Below, piece after piece: positions 14,288 to 25,600 of a DNA stretch of 64,000 bases. Source of the stretch: Tethya wilhelma (lineage: Eukaryota; Porifera; Demospongiae; Tethyida; Tethyidae). The translations under genes were made by a program, and so were the position numbers. The notes beneath the pieces were generated by a model. The model was not told the origin of the DNA, ran no database searches, and was given only the letters and a program-made list of their open reading frames with translations. The stretch lies in the NCBI GenBank assembly GCA_964030475.1, contig CAXIPT010000002.1, forward strand, positions 12,527,057 through 12,591,056. The letters run 5' to 3'. Numbering within the stretch: the first letter of the stretch is position 1; each line of letters begins with the position of its first letter.

Positions 14288-14551
14288 TCCACTCTAAGAA
14301 ACAAGTGTTAAAATGTGATGTATTATGTACATTATCCAGGTTGGTGTGTACATCTCCAGAACGTGGAGTCTCAGAGAAAGAATAGTGTTGGGAGGAGTGA
14401 GTGTAGTCCTACACCTGCTGTCCATCCTCTACCTCAGATGGGAGTACCACAAGGTCTATGAAGGTAGGAGCAACCATACTTTATTGTTCAGATGTTTTTG
14501 ATCAGAATCTGTTTTACTTTTGCAGCTCTTACAGAAGCATTTCAGTATTAG
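13973..14551 (+). pseudogene. YIPF3 copy 4, exons 8-10
   Basis: Exon 8 lacks its first ten bases because the copy starts at an n. It runs to 14085, exon 9 is about 14341-14463, and exon 10 is 14526-14551 with stop TAG. These exons have no stop or frameshift and read like copy 1, but exons 1-7 upstream (10423-12006) are damaged, so no full protein is possible from this arrangement. Confidence 0.85.
14112..14284. repeat. Dispersed repeat with (AC)n tail, copy 2
   Basis: Same core as 11725-11867, followed by a 55-base AC run (14230-14284), inserted in intron 8 of YIPF3 copy 4. Confidence 0.65.
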
Positions 14552-14945
14552 CAACAAGAACATGAGCCCAGTACCAGTGCATGAACCACACTGCATCTCT
14601 ATATTGAATACTCTGTCGTAACAGTTATGTACAATCATCTATTTAGTATTTTAAAATTCACTTCATTGTTAAGTGAGTCATTGACATAATAAATTGATCC
14701 CAATCACAATACCACAATATGGGACGGAATTGCCAGACTTCCAGATTAACTAGTTGTACACTGAGTGCAGTTAATTGCCTCGCGCGGTTTAGAAAGGAAA
14801 CCTAGTTAGACCGAAAGAAATGGACTACCATGAATACCTGATCAGCTAACTCCATGTATTTTAAACTCTCACCTCTTGTACAGTTAGTAAGGTACCACAA
14901 TGATGTCTATGCCGGCTCATAACACACATGATTCTACATATATAT
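14552..14945. other. 3' flank of YIPF3 copy 4
   Basis: To about 14745 it matches the 3' flank of copy 1 (3252-3450). The rest shows no gene. Confidence 0.5.
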
Positions 14946-15350
14946 ACAAGTAGTAAAATTTTTTAAAAAATAAGCAGTGTAGGAATGGGTAGTGCTGTAA
15001 AAAGTATTGGAACAAGGAATGGTCTCAATTTCGGCACATGACTACTTCATTTTCAGTTTTGATCCCTCATATATAGCTAATTGTTATAAAGTTAAAATTA
15101 TAATGCGTTAAAGAATCATCTGTACTTGAATATCACATTTTATCACGTTAAATGTAATGGTTCACATTCTTGCCATTCTGCTAAAAGTTGGATAAAGCAT
15201 AACTGGCAGGATTAGATTACTAGCCCAGACCTGGGTACAAAAAATGAAGTAGTCATGTGCCGAAATTGAGACCATTCCTTGTTCCAATACTTTTTACAGC
15301 ACTACCCATTCCTACACTGCTTATTTTTTAAAAAATTTTACTACTTGTTC
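14946..15350. mobile_element. Foldback MITE, family I, copy 2
   Basis: Inverted arms at about 14946-15055 and 15240-15350 match those of 6555-6942. The loop differs from copy 1 more than the arms do, which fits selection or recent spread acting on the ends. Confidence 0.8.
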
Positions 15351-15950
15351 ATTCACTTTTTTCAACACTACAGTGTGGAGACAATCAGAGACTGGTTAGT
15401 CCCTACAAAAAGCTTGAGTTCTCTGAGTAGCAGCTATATTGTCTGCAAGAGCAGCTAATGCGCATGCGCATTAAATGCCACGTGGATAAATGACCTTTGG
15501 ACTCTACCTAAAAAGATGGCAACATTGAAGTACATGAATTTATACTCTAAGTTTCAAAGCTCTCTAGTTTTTGTTTAGGCTTATTTGTGTTGAAAACAGG
15601 TATAAAGGAATGTAGTACCTATGAAAAGAACTTACTTCGTGCAGTCAAAGTTGGCTCAACACATTCTGGTTCTCTGGAAATGCGTTTCAAGTAAGTCAGT
15701 TAGGAAGTAAGTTAGATGAACAAAAATGGCACTCTTGTGGCTTCCCACTAGCGCTCTCTACGAGCGCTGAGGAAAGTTTTTGTGAGTGTTAGGCCTTGCA
15801 TGCAATTGGTAATCTGTCAGTGAGAGCCTCTGAGCAAGTTTGAAGACTTCATTTTGTTTTGCTAGATTTTTATAGTGACCAACATTTTGTATTGTGTCTA
15901 TGGGACAGTCGGCCCATTCCTACTATACGTACTACCGTACGTATGATACG
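15351..15950. repeat. Dispersed composite repeat, copy 2
   Basis: Matches 6943-7540 in the same orientation and ends in GTACTACCGTACGTATGATAC, which also ends the third copy at 24930. No open frame is conserved. Confidence 0.7.
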
Positions 15951-16136
15951 TAGCACGACTCGAGCTGTGCGCGCGCACGTGTTTCGTATATTATGGTAAG
16001 GATCATCACGATCACGAGCATGCAGCTAGCTTGTTTCAAACCGGAACAATTTTTGCCAAATTGGCCCCGTTTTCATCCGGTGTTCATGACGTATAATTGG
16101 ATTTTACTTCCACAATTTTTGGCCCTGCAAGATTAC

Positions 16137-16472
16137 CAGAGCCGTACTTACCAATGGGGCAGGGGAGGCAACTGCCCACCCAAATCTAGCAGAAACTCTA
16201 CATCACATTGTGTCATGGCATCCACAGCACCCGCAGTGGCGTGCGCTACCAAAGACATGCAACCAAAGCCTAGCTAGCAAAGGCTTTCAATTTTTTTCTC
16301 TATTAATACATGATTAGTCACATGATTTAAGAATGCTTCAGATTTAACCACAGAGCATCCAAAATTTCAAATTTTCCTGGGGGAGCATGCCCCCAGACCC
16401 CCCTAGATGGGCAGCGCTCCGCTTCGCTCCGCAGCCTGCCCCCCCAAACTAAAATTGTTATGTACGGCCCTG
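16137..16472. mobile_element. TIR element (MITE), 336 bp
   Basis: Ends are imperfect inverted repeats: CAGAGCCGTACTTACCAAT at the left and its counterpart ATTGTTATGTACGGCCCTG at the right. ATTAC stands on both sides as a probable target duplication. The interior has the GC-rich GGGGGAGCATGCCCCCAGACCC block typical of many animal hAT-like non-autonomous elements. No transposase is encoded. Confidence 0.7.
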
Positions 16473-17178
16473 ATTACACTGCCTCGCGCTAAGGCGCTCG
16501 GCAATTAATGATTTAACTACTTACCAAAATGAAAGCACCAAGGTGCATAAGCCTCAGCGCATGTACCAAAATGCAAAACTTAGTTACTAGGCATGCCACC
16601 ATGATCTGGCAGTAACGAGGCTAAGCAACCATCAAGTCTAAAGCCGTGGCAATAGTGAATGCTCAGTGCTGAGTCAGGAATGCAGTGATGTTCTGACACT
16701 GATACAAAACAACACACAACCAAATTGATATCTCACTGAATTAGCTTAGTTACTTTAATACCTATTCAAGCAAATACAATTTATGAGATACCCGGTATAA
16801 AGCTCACTGTCACTGAGCAGACTGAGCTATGACCGACTGAGCCAAGCACACAGGCAGTCACTAGTCTCGCTAGCCAGACTCTCAGTCTGGCTAGCGAGAC
16901 TAGGCAGTCACTGCACCCGCTAGACCCTACCGTATATATGAGTGTAACCCGATTAATTAATGAACGATACTAAGCAAAATTGAAATGTTTACTGTGTGTG
17001 GCACCACCATAGCTCACTGGTANGATCATCATAATTATAATAATTATAGGCTAGACTCTGCAATCCTCAAAATACTATGCGAACATGTACAAAAATTATT
17101 AAAGTCTAAATTATTTCAGTACTTTTGTAGCTTTACATGCAGTTATATTCATGCTGCAATTAATTTTTTTTTCAATAG
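16473..17178. other. Intergenic DNA with shared short segments
   Basis: 16920-17010 is repeated in inverted form at about 34610-34705 (TAAACATTTCAATTTTGC, GTTACACT). An n lies at 17023. No exon is visible before the HECT-like sequence. Confidence 0.45.
16861..16903. repeat. Perfect short inverted repeat
   Basis: Twenty-base arms CTAGTCTCGCTAGCCAGACT and their complement are separated by three bases. The same core, CTAGCCAGACTCT, forms hairpins at 34160-34218 and in part at 62776-62830, so it is a small dispersed foldback family. Confidence 0.85.
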
Positions 17179-17944
17179 ATTAAGGATACCTCAACCACAG
17201 ACCAGCTTCGTGGCTTACTTTCTGAGGAAGAATACCTATTTATCTATGATTGTGGGTATTCGAAGCCCGTGAATTCTCTCACACTCAAAGATCGTGATGA
17301 TTTAATCAGATCTATTTGGCTCTATTATGTCTTCATTCTCCCACATGCTGGACTTGAGCAACTTCGAAAAGGATTCAAGCAAACGTTGCAGATGGATCCT
17401 TACACCCCGAGAGTCTACGTGGACTCCTCATTTCTTCTCAAGCTTTCAAGCCTTCAGAAAAGAATCTGATTGATGAAATTGTTATCCAGTACTCAGAAAG
17501 GGGAAGTAATGATCGTAGAAAAGAAGAGACCATCATACTTTACTGGAGTGAATTTATAACAGCTTGCTCTGTAAAAGGTATATTATAATATTTATGCTAT
17601 TATAATTTTAATGTATTCTGCTTCTGACTATTTTTTAACTACTTTATACCATTCACGTTTTTTTATATTTTTAATATACTTGCATACACACAGCTATCAC
17701 GAATGTTTCCCTGTCAGACATTTTGCAATTCATTACTGGGTCAAGGATGATCCCTGCAACAGGATTCGAATCACCTATCATGATAGATTTTACATCGGCA
17801 GATCTCTTACCCACAGCTCACACATGCAGTTGCACCCTTACATTTTCCCGAAAATGGGGTGAAGTGGATTACCTAAGTGCAGATGGGTTTTGTGACAAGA
17901 TGGCTATGTGTATACTCGAGTCATCTGGTTTTCAGCAGGCTTGA
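17179..17944 (+). pseudogene. HECT-type E3 ubiquitin ligase, C-terminal part, frameshifted
   Basis: An exon starts at 17179 after TTCAATAG and ends at 17577 (AAAAG|GTATAT). The last exon is 17694-17944. Recognisable HECT C-lobe features are LRKGFKQ, YSERGSNDRR, LQFITGSRMIPATGF, LPTAHTCSCTL with the catalytic Cys, and a terminal SSGFQQA before the stop. Between DPYTPRVYVD and QAFKPSEKN the frame must change by one base (near 17415), so the copy is broken or carries a sequencing error. The N-lobe and any substrate domain are missing; an n at 17023 lies just upstream. The closest style is the G2E3-like HECT group. If whole, it would transfer ubiquitin through the Cys. Confidence 0.72.
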
Positions 17945-18269
17945 TCTGCTGCATGTATAATGTAACATTTAATATTTGATCTGCTTATCATCATATATCT
18001 ATTCTCCCGCTGCTTTGCCACGTATGTTCATGTTTCATCATTCATCATTTTATTATAATCCGAGCTCAATGCCATGATCCAACTTGGTCAGAATCAGTGA
18101 TTGAAGCTGATTACTTACTTATTCATTTAATGTTATTGCTATTGTTTTTGCTATTATAATTGTTTATTTGCCATTTATTAATTAACTTCGAACACAGAAT
18201 TAACTAAAGACTTAATGAACAATTTCATGTATATATAATTGTAAGTGACTGATTCAAAATTTTATCCAG
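17945..18269. other. AT-rich spacer between convergent genes
   Basis: No exon seen. It separates the 3' end of the HECT-type remnant (plus) from the 3' end of the transposase (minus). Confidence 0.5.
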
Positions 18270-19637
18270 TTATCTATTTAGTATACAATGGTTGCATCCT
18301 TGTTGTAAATGCCTCCCACACAAAACAATTGTGCGATTATACAAGTCTTTTCCAAAATTCTCAGATTGAGCAGCTGGATTGATATTTTGTAGTTGTAACA
18401 TTAAGACTGAACAAGGCTGAAAAACATTGGGTGGAACAGATACCTCATCATTTGAAGTTAATTCAGGCATTGGTTCAGTTGTTTGTATGTCAATTTCTGT
18501 ACTTGATTCATCACCTGAGATTTGATGAACATAACTTAGACCCTCAAAGAATAGCTGAAGTGGTGTTTTATTCCCTTCAGTCGATAACTTGTGACTGTTC
18601 CAAGATTGTTGGAATTCAGTCAATGCCTTGGACAATCTTGGCATATAAACATAATGTAAACAATAGATATCAACTTCATTTAAAGGGTCCAGGAGATCTT
18701 GAGCTTCAAGATTCCTGAATGCATCAGCAAAATGGGATGTTACACTACGATGAACATCTCTCCACAGACGCTCTATTCGTTCATTGTGCGTTGAACTACC
18801 AGTTAACACCCGAGATGTATCATTGTTATAAGATGTAAGCATATATTCCCATACTTTGATGTTTTCTCCTCCATGATCTGTCCTCACACGTAGGGGGAGT
18901 CCAAAATCATTTACACCAATTAAAAACTGTTCAAGAACAGTCTCTGATTTGTTGTTATTTTGCATGCTATATTGGTAATTGTCCGAGAAAACCCATCGAT
19001 GGCACCATGAGTAATAAAGCGCCACTTAATTAATTTGTGATCGCTATCTAGATGTCGAACAGCATTAGGATGATCAACTGAGTACACTCGGCGCTTTACT
19101 ACAGTAGATCTACGTTTAACAGTATTTTCATGGTCAACACGATGAATTGCATCACGTAGCCTTTGGCGAGGAACTTTCAATCCCACACGTAACATGTGAC
19201 TCCCCATTAGAACCTCACCATCATTAGGAAAGGTACTCTTAATACTTTTAACCGCTTCATCCAGTTCATTGTCACTTACTTGAGCGTAATCATTAGTTGA
19301 AATGCCAGCCTCCTTGAAGTGCCTATATAATGTAGAACGAGAAATGCCTAGCATTTCACTAATTTTCTTCCAACTGTATTGAAGGCTTCTCAGCAACAGA
19401 GCTTCCTCTATATTAAATTCAAACTTTGGTCTTCCAACCCCTCTAGACCTGACAAATAAATAACGTGACCAGTTCAAGTTTTGAAAAAAGGAACCACCTT
19501 CCTCTTAGCTCGGCATGTGCATGCTCTAGCTTCTAGCTAGTACATACATATATACATGTATAGTATACTGCCAGCTAGCCTATCTTATTATATTATGCTT
19601 ACATTTGTTCTTGTGAATTCCCTGCTGCAGTAGCCAT
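18270..19637 (-). pseudogene. DDE integrase-core transposase, two exons, one frameshift
   Basis: Exon 1 is 19637-19603 (MATAAGNSQEQ plus two bases). A GT-AG intron follows and exon 2 runs from 19448 to 18270. The N-terminal part has a GRPKFEF motif and a helix-turn-helix (ISEMLGISRSTLYRHF). An rve-like catalytic core follows with acidic residues in GAIDGFSR, VRTDHGGEN and ERIERLWRDV (D, D, E). The frame breaks once near 18965, between NIACK and NNNKSETV, at an A-rich stretch. The C-terminal 120 residues look like ordinary host-type sequence. Similar integrase-core proteins are numerous in fish, cnidarian and sponge genomes. No terminal inverted repeats were found around it. It is probably an inactivated transposon gene. 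Confidence 0.75.
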
Positions 19638-19779
19638 AACTGAATTAAATTTGATCTGTCTCTCTGATAGTCATCATGATAAGTTAGGTCACATGACATA
19701 TCATGTGATAGCTAGTTAAGATTCTGTATATATTAACTTTTAACTTTATATATTAACCTTAATTTGCAAATGTGACTTA

Positions 19780-20010
19780 ATTGACATTTACTACAAATGT
19801 GTACTGACTTATACAAATGAGCACTGACCTTTGCAAATGTGACTTGACATATACAAATGTGCACTAACCTTTGCAAATGTGACTTGACATATACAAATTA
19901 ATGAGCACTGACCTTTGCAAATGTGACTTGACATAAAAATATTATGGCAAATGTGCACTGACCTTTGCAAATGTGACTTGACATATACAAATGTGCACTG
20001 ATGTTAGTAC
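19780..20010. repeat. Tandem repeat around AAATGTGACTTGACAT
   Basis: About five copies of a unit of roughly 40 bases alternating TACAAATGTGCACTGACCTT and TGCAAATGTGACTTGACATA. No coding meaning is likely. Confidence 0.9.
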
Positions 20011-20119
20011 AAATGTGACCTGATTTGTATATGTATGTGATACTTATGCAGCCACTTTCATGAGCCACCCTTGGATGCATGGTGTGGTTGTACATTTACA
20101 AATGTGCCGTTGTATTTAT

Positions 20120-20228
20120 CATATGTAGTCCAACATATATAAATGTGTGATAACATATATAAATGTGTGGTAGCATATAGTAAATGTGTGGTAACATATA
20201 TAAATGTGTGTTAACATATATATATGTT
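20120..20228. repeat. Tandem repeat around ACATATATAAATGTGTG
   Basis: About five copies of a unit of 18-20 bases, a shortened relative of the preceding array. Confidence 0.85.
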
Positions 20229-20296
20229 GTTGAAATTTTAATTTTGACACACATGGCAACCCATACTTACTTACTATTGACTTATAAAATTTTCTG

Positions 20297-21850
20297 TGAC
20301 TAAAAAATAAGCTTTTGACAAATAAAGTTTATTTTGCCTTGAAAAGATTTTTTAGCACAAAAGGAACACTTTTGCGAATAGTTACTTTTTTCAATACTTG
20401 GAACATTATCTTGAGTTAAAAAACATTGTTTGTGATAAACAAACCTTTCTCACAGTACAGACAAACAACTTAGCCTTTTTGACTGACTATCGACTTAGAA
20501 AATTTTCTGTGACTAAAAAATGTGAGGCTCCAAGGGAAAACCGGACTTTGGGAAATTATTGTTTATTACAGTAAAATGCGGTTTTGTTTATTTCGCGTTT
20601 TTGCATGAAATTTTTTTTACTGCACGGGTGCATTGCGCTACATCTCAGCATGCTCCACGCAAAATTTTAGGGGTGGAGCTGCTTCTGTTGCAGAGAATAG
20701 ACCGTATTGTTCGTCCTGTTTATTTTTATTTAGTTGCTAACATGGAGAACTGTTGCTATGCTGTGCAACAGACCGTAGTGAATATTAATGAGCTAGGCAG
20801 CTGCCACAAAAATGAATTGTTCATTCAATGTTCTCAGTGCTCTATATGCTGACTGATATCAGAATTTTGCTACAGCACATGAGCAGAAAGGCAGTAAAGC
20901 TTTATACGTGCTTGTCTAATCCAAGCGCTTACATACAGTAGCTTTCTACTCGTAAGTATTGCCTCTCCCTGTACTGCGATTGCGTACAGGTTAATTTGAG
21001 GCTTATTTTAGTTCTTGGAACTTACTATACCTAGAATCTATCTCTCTGCTAGCAAGCGCTCACCTCCTTGAGTCCAGTAGCCGTCTCCTGGGTCTTCTTT
21101 CTTAGCTACTCGCTTCTCACTAAATAATTTTAGTCCCCACGTGGCTGGCTGTGGTAATATTCAGCATGTACTGTACATGATCTAATCTATAATCTAATTA
21201 AGATACGGAGAGTATACGGACCGCCCATAGTTTACATAAACAGGTTTACAACTGTTTTACCAGGAAGCCACGAGTAGAGGCAGGGCTGCTTGTAAGAGCA
21301 ATATCTGGAAAACTACAATAGCTATGCGCACCAAATTTTGATATGCGCTTCCTAGAAAGGCCTAGATACACATGGAATAGCTAACTCAAAATTTGCGGAA
21401 ATTCCCAAACGTCCGGTTTTCGCTTGGAGCCTCACAAATACACTTTTGACAAAAACGTTTATTTTGCCTTTAAAACATTTTCTAGCACAAAAGAAACACA
21501 TTTGTGAATAGTTACTTTTTTCCACACTTGGAACATTATTTTGAGGTGAAAAACATTGTTTATGATAAACAGTCTTCTCACAGTACAGATAAAGAACTTA
21601 GTCTTTTTGACTGAGTATCGACTTTGAAAATTTTCTGTGATTAAAAAATACACTTTGGACAAAAAACGTTTATTTTGCCTTTAAAACATTTTCTAGCACA
21701 AAAGAAACATATTTGTGAATAGTTACTTTTTACAACACTTGGAACATTATCTTGACGTAAAAAACATTGTTTTTGACAAAAAAAGTTTTTTCACAGTACA
21801 GATAAAGAACTTAGTCTTTTTGACTGAGTATCTGTGATTAAAAAATACAA
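20297..21850. repeat. Satellite of about 210 bp, three copies, one interrupted
   Basis: The unit contains TTTATTTTGCCTT, AGCACAAAAG, GTGAATAGTTAC, TTGGAACATTATCTTGA and ACAGTACAGA, ending GTGATTAAAAAATACA. Copies lie at 20297-20520, 21440-21650 and 21651-21845, and the tail of another stands at 22742-22770 next to the LTR. The first and second copies are separated by the TIR element at 20522-21435. Confidence 0.85.
20522..21435. mobile_element. TIR DNA element of 914 bp with AAAT target duplication
   Basis: The left end GTGAGGCTCCAAGGGAAAAC and the complement of the right end (GTGAGGCTCCAAGCGAAAAC) match over about 40 bases, through ACCGGAC and TTTGGGAA. AAAT stands directly on both sides (20518-20521 and 21436-21439). 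Removing the element and one AAAT restores the satellite unit exactly. The longest open frame (about 97 codons from 20559) resembles nothing I know, so it is probably non-autonomous. The superfamily is not assigned. Confidence 0.85.
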
Positions 21851-21976
21851 AGGCGAAACAAATCCTTTTTTTTTAAAAGTGTTGTTTTGGTTTAAAAAAC
21901 TTTTCTAAGTCCAGTCACTCAAAAAGACAAAGTTCTTTTTCTCTTCCATGAGAATAGTTTGTTTTTCACTAAAAAT

Positions 21977-22741
21977 TGTGACCTATCAAGCGAAAACCTG
22001 ACATTTGGGAATTTCCACGAATTTTAACACTTAGAGGACGATTGTCACGAATCCGTGACATAATTACAATTACGTACCACTTCCGGAAGACGATTGTCAC
22101 GTTTCCGTGACGCGTATAATTATAATACAAAGCTTAGCGTCTTAGGCTTTTTTGTCAGCTAGTTGAACAGAGTTACAAAAGCGATGCTATGGTCATATAG
22201 TCTAGCTATTGCTGGAATAACATAGCAAGTACTAAGCCTCTACTAGCTAAGACCATGGAGAAAACGAGAAAGTAAAACCGAAAATCGTGGTCGCGACTAA
22301 CGCGACCATGACAGACTTATGAGCAAAAAACTAGCTAGCCTAACTGAATCCCAAAAGCGATGGTATAGCCTTATTGCCTAGCTATCCCTGCAGTATTATA
22401 TAAAGTACTAACCTTGTGCTCTGTAGGACTCTGGAGAAAACAAGCTACTAAAAGCGATGGTCGTGATCGTGACCTTTGTCGCTTTATGAGCCTATAGCGC
22501 CACGCCTATTTCAAGGTTTAAGTTAGTAGTTCATATTTACGTAGGGCAATACCTTACCTGTCTGCAAAGCTGGTTCAAAGTTCACAGATGCAAGCTTCCT
22601 GCCAAAAAAAAAGTGCTGAAGTTGCACTTACGCTTGCACGCGTATAAATTTTGTACCCGTATTTTGGGTTCAAAGTTTAATAATTAATTTAACCCGTCCG
22701 CTAAGTGTTAAGTTAGCTACTTACTACTTAGTACTTACTTA
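21977..22741. other. Possible second TIR-type element and unexplained DNA
   Basis: GTGACCTATCAAGCGAAAAC and TTTGGGAATTTCC at 21977-22018 resemble the end of the 914-bp element, so this may be one end of a relative. Within it CGATTGTCACG...CCGTGACG is repeated twice (about 22032-22112). AACACTTAG at 22027 and CTAAGTGTTAA near 22700 are inverted to each other and could mark a nested element. No gene is seen. Confidence 0.4.
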
Positions 22742-22775
22742 CTATCAACTTAGAAAATTTTCTGTGACTAATTCA

Positions 22776-23092
22776 TGTAAAAGATGAATAACAGAGAAAT
22801 GCTAGCTTCATTTATACTAACTAGATACAAAGTTAATAAGTATTGCACAACATCCTGTAGATCTATACAGAAATGAGATAAGTCCTAGGCAGCAGAACTA
22901 AGGAAATAAATACTCTAGAAAGCATTACATGATAAGGAAAAATGATCTAGGTAATAATTGAAAATAAGGATGTAGACTCAAAAGCATAAAAAGCTAAATA
23001 GTATTAGCAGTATTTTGAGCAATGGTAAAACATGCAGAGATCAAAGTAAGTAAGTATAGTGTTCCAAATACAGTTATTCTAAATATATCACA
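22776..23092 (-). repeat. 3' LTR of the gypsy element
   Basis: 317 bp. On the minus strand it starts TGTGATATATTTAG and ends CATCTTTTACA. It differs from the 5' LTR by roughly 15-20 changes plus small indels, so the insertion is not recent, unless the two LTRs come from different insertions. Confidence 0.92.
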
Positions 23093-23105
23093 TTTCCTCC
23101 CCTTT
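23093..23105 (-). promoter_or_regulatory. Polypurine tract of the gypsy element
   Basis: On the minus strand AAAGGGGAGGAAA directly precedes the 3' LTR, the expected site for plus-strand priming in LTR retrotransposons. Confidence 0.85.
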
Positions 23106-23296
23106 AAGAGTGAATGTTGTATCAATGAGATGATCAGGAGGAGCAATGTTTCGGGTAGAACCATGCAACTCCAGTGGAGTAGGTAGAGCAGCATTGTTAG
23201 ATCATTAGGGGGTTGCTGTATGTCAATTGCAGACATGTCTGGTGAATCAGTAGTGGTGACATCAGAATAGCGGGTACAAATGTGATCAATGTGTCG

Positions 23297-24430
23297 TCAT
23301 ACAGAGCGACCATCAGCAAGTCTGATGAGGAAATTCAATGGTCCATAGATCTTTTCGATAGTTCCAGGTAACCATTTCCGGTTTTCAGGAAAATCTCGAA
23401 TAAATACTTTGTCACCTAATTGGAATGAACGTTTGCCAGAAGTTTTGTCATAAGAATGTTTCTGTTGGGTTTGCTTCTTCCGAACTGTTGACTCTATCTT
23501 TGTAATCAAGAGATCCAAATTTGATCGAATGCTATAATTATAGAGTAGCTCGGCAGGGGTAACTCCAGTAGTAGGATCCGGTAGCAAAAAAGAAATTTGA
23601 AGACTGTTCTCCAGTTGACCACTTGTAGCTTTCTTCAAGAATTGTTTCAATGTTTGAACTGCACGTTCAGCAAGTCCATTTGTAGCAGGATGGTAGGGAG
23701 CTGAAGTAGTGTGACGAATACCATTCTGTTTGAGAAAGGTTTGAAATTCTGAACTAGTGAAAACAGTACCGTTGTCAGAGACTATGACTTCCGGTACGCC
23801 ATGTGTAGCAAACACAGACATCAATTGAGTAATTGTAGTTGAAGATGTAGCTAATTTGACAATTTTCATGTCAAGACACTTCGAGTAAACATCAACGATT
23901 ACTAGAAAGATGTGACCAAGTAGAGGTCCAACATAATCAATATGGATTCTAGCCCATGGGCGATTAGGCCATTCCCACGGCATCAAGGGAGCAGGAGCAG
24001 GTAGATTGCGGTGTTGGCAAGTTGAGTAGTGTTTTACTTGTTGTTCGAGGTCAGCATCAATTTTGGGCCACCACACAAAGCTGCGGGCGAGACTTGAGAT
24101 TCCAGGATGACACTCATGTAACTGTGATGTTTGAGCGAAGTGATGGGGGGATAATCACCCGTACTCCCCACATTAGACATCCATCTTCCACGCTTAATTC
24201 AAATTGGCATGATTGGAAGGGTTTTCAGTCAGGATCATCAGTGGCTTTCCATCCCTGAGTGACCCTCTTGCGAACTTTTGAGAGTAGTGGATCTGGATCT
24301 GTAGCACGTCTGATTTGTGCAGCAGTAACTGGTAGCGAGTTGAGCATATGTAGGACCAACTGTATGTGAGCCGGTGTAGACAGTGTAGTAGGAACTTCTG
24401 TAAGGGGTAGACGGCTTATGGCATCGGCAT
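23297..24430 (-). pseudogene. Gypsy integrase region
   Basis: The region 24076-23297 holds an uninterrupted integrase core with HIDYVGP, VSDNGTVFTS and PATNGLAERAVQTLK, giving the D, D and E residues, followed by a C-terminal stretch with DKVFIRDFPENRKW. Upstream, 24430-24225 carries the end of the RNase H connection (ADAISRLPL) and is out of frame with the core. The zinc-binding part survives only in part (YSTCQHRN). A run of stops near 24080-24220 separates the two parts. Confidence 0.85.
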
Positions 24431-24431
24431 N

Positions 24432-24930
24432 GCGCATATAATAATGCCACGTGGATAGCTAATTATGACCTTTGAACTCTCAAAGCTGCAAGTTGTAGTA
24501 CATGAATTTATACGCTAAGTTTCAAAGCTTTCTAGTTTTTGTTTAGGCATGTTTATGATCAAAACGAGTATCAAGGAATGTAGTACTCATGAAAAGAACT
24601 TACTTTGTACTGTCAAAGTTGGCTCAACACATTCTGGTTCTCTGGAAATCCTTTTCAAGTAAGTCAGTTAGGAAGTAAGTACGTACGTAAGTACGTTAGA
24701 GAACAAAAATGGCACTATGGTGGCTTCCCTCTGGCGCTCTCTACGAGTGCTAAGGAAAGTTTTTGTGAGTTTTGGGCCTTGCATGCAGTTGGTAATCTGT
24801 CAGTGAGAGCCTCTTAGCAACTTTGAAGGTTATTTTCTGCTTAACTAAACTTTAATAGTGACCAACATTTTGTATTGTGTCTATGGGACAGTCGGCCCAT
24901 TCCTACTATACGTACTACCGTACGTATGAT
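24432..24930. repeat. Dispersed composite repeat, copy 3 (partial)
   Basis: Starts at the n inside GCGCATA and follows the same course as 15470-15950, including TTGGCTCAACACATTCTGG and the terminal GTACTACCGTACGTATGATAC. Confidence 0.7.
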
Positions 24931-25354
24931 ACTGATTTAGCTATACCTCCTATAGACAATGAAACAAGTGGTGCACATAACCAACTCAACAAACTAGCAA
25001 GAGACATTAATTCATGTGTACATATACATGCATGCTAATACATGCATGGATTATAATACAGTATATAATAATTATATAGTTCTAAATCTGCACAACGTGT
25101 GGGGATGTGAATGATACAAAAATTATAGCACATCTTTTAATCAATACTTATCCTTGTTTTCTCCTGCCTTTATTCAAACTACAAGGCTGATGAGTACACT
25201 AGTACTATACCTGAATAATCTTACATTTTTCACACAGTACGTACTAGTGTAGTAGCTACTATTATATTGACACAGGAATGTGTATACGCATATATAATTA
25301 CTGAAGAGTCTTATAAACATTGAACTCATTACCATGATAATAATAATTATTATT

Positions 25355-25600
25355 ATGCTCTATTTTAACCTATTATGGATTCAACTACAGCTCTTTAGGT
25401 AGTTTTATAATTATTGTCTGCTATTCCTCCCTCTATTATTTTTGTACTTAGACTCTATACTTTTAGAAACAATTAATTAACAGAATCAAAGAGATTAGGA
25501 ATCCGGGTGATGATGACACTTCAACAACTGATGAGTCGACTCCACTGATTCTTACTATAGGTAATTCTACAAATTATTTTAACAAACTGAAATTCATGGC
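25355..25600 (+). pseudogene. Membrane-family 3' fragment
   Basis: Worn copies of the last hydrophobic segment (CTATTCCTCCCTCTATTATT), then the tail with GATGATGACACTTCAACAACTGATGAGTC, end near 25600. Tail bases at about 24960-24990 are a second scrap. No frame survives. It resembles the 3' ends of genes B and E. Confidence 0.7.

Noticed and set aside
15993..16277. 94-codon plus-strand frame
   Set aside because: It crosses the left end of the MITE at 16137, has mixed composition and no recognisable domain.
17755..17775. Box B-like GGATTCGAATC
   Set aside because: It lies within the HECT coding exon and has no tRNA fold around it.
19785..20225. CRISPR array
   Set aside because: The repeats are directly adjacent and degenerate, without unique spacers, in a eukaryotic genome; they are ordinary tandem repeats.
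20559..20852. 97-codon frame in the 914-bp TIR element as a transposase
   Set aside because: No DDE, HTH or zinc-finger motif is visible and it is too short; reported only as part of the element.
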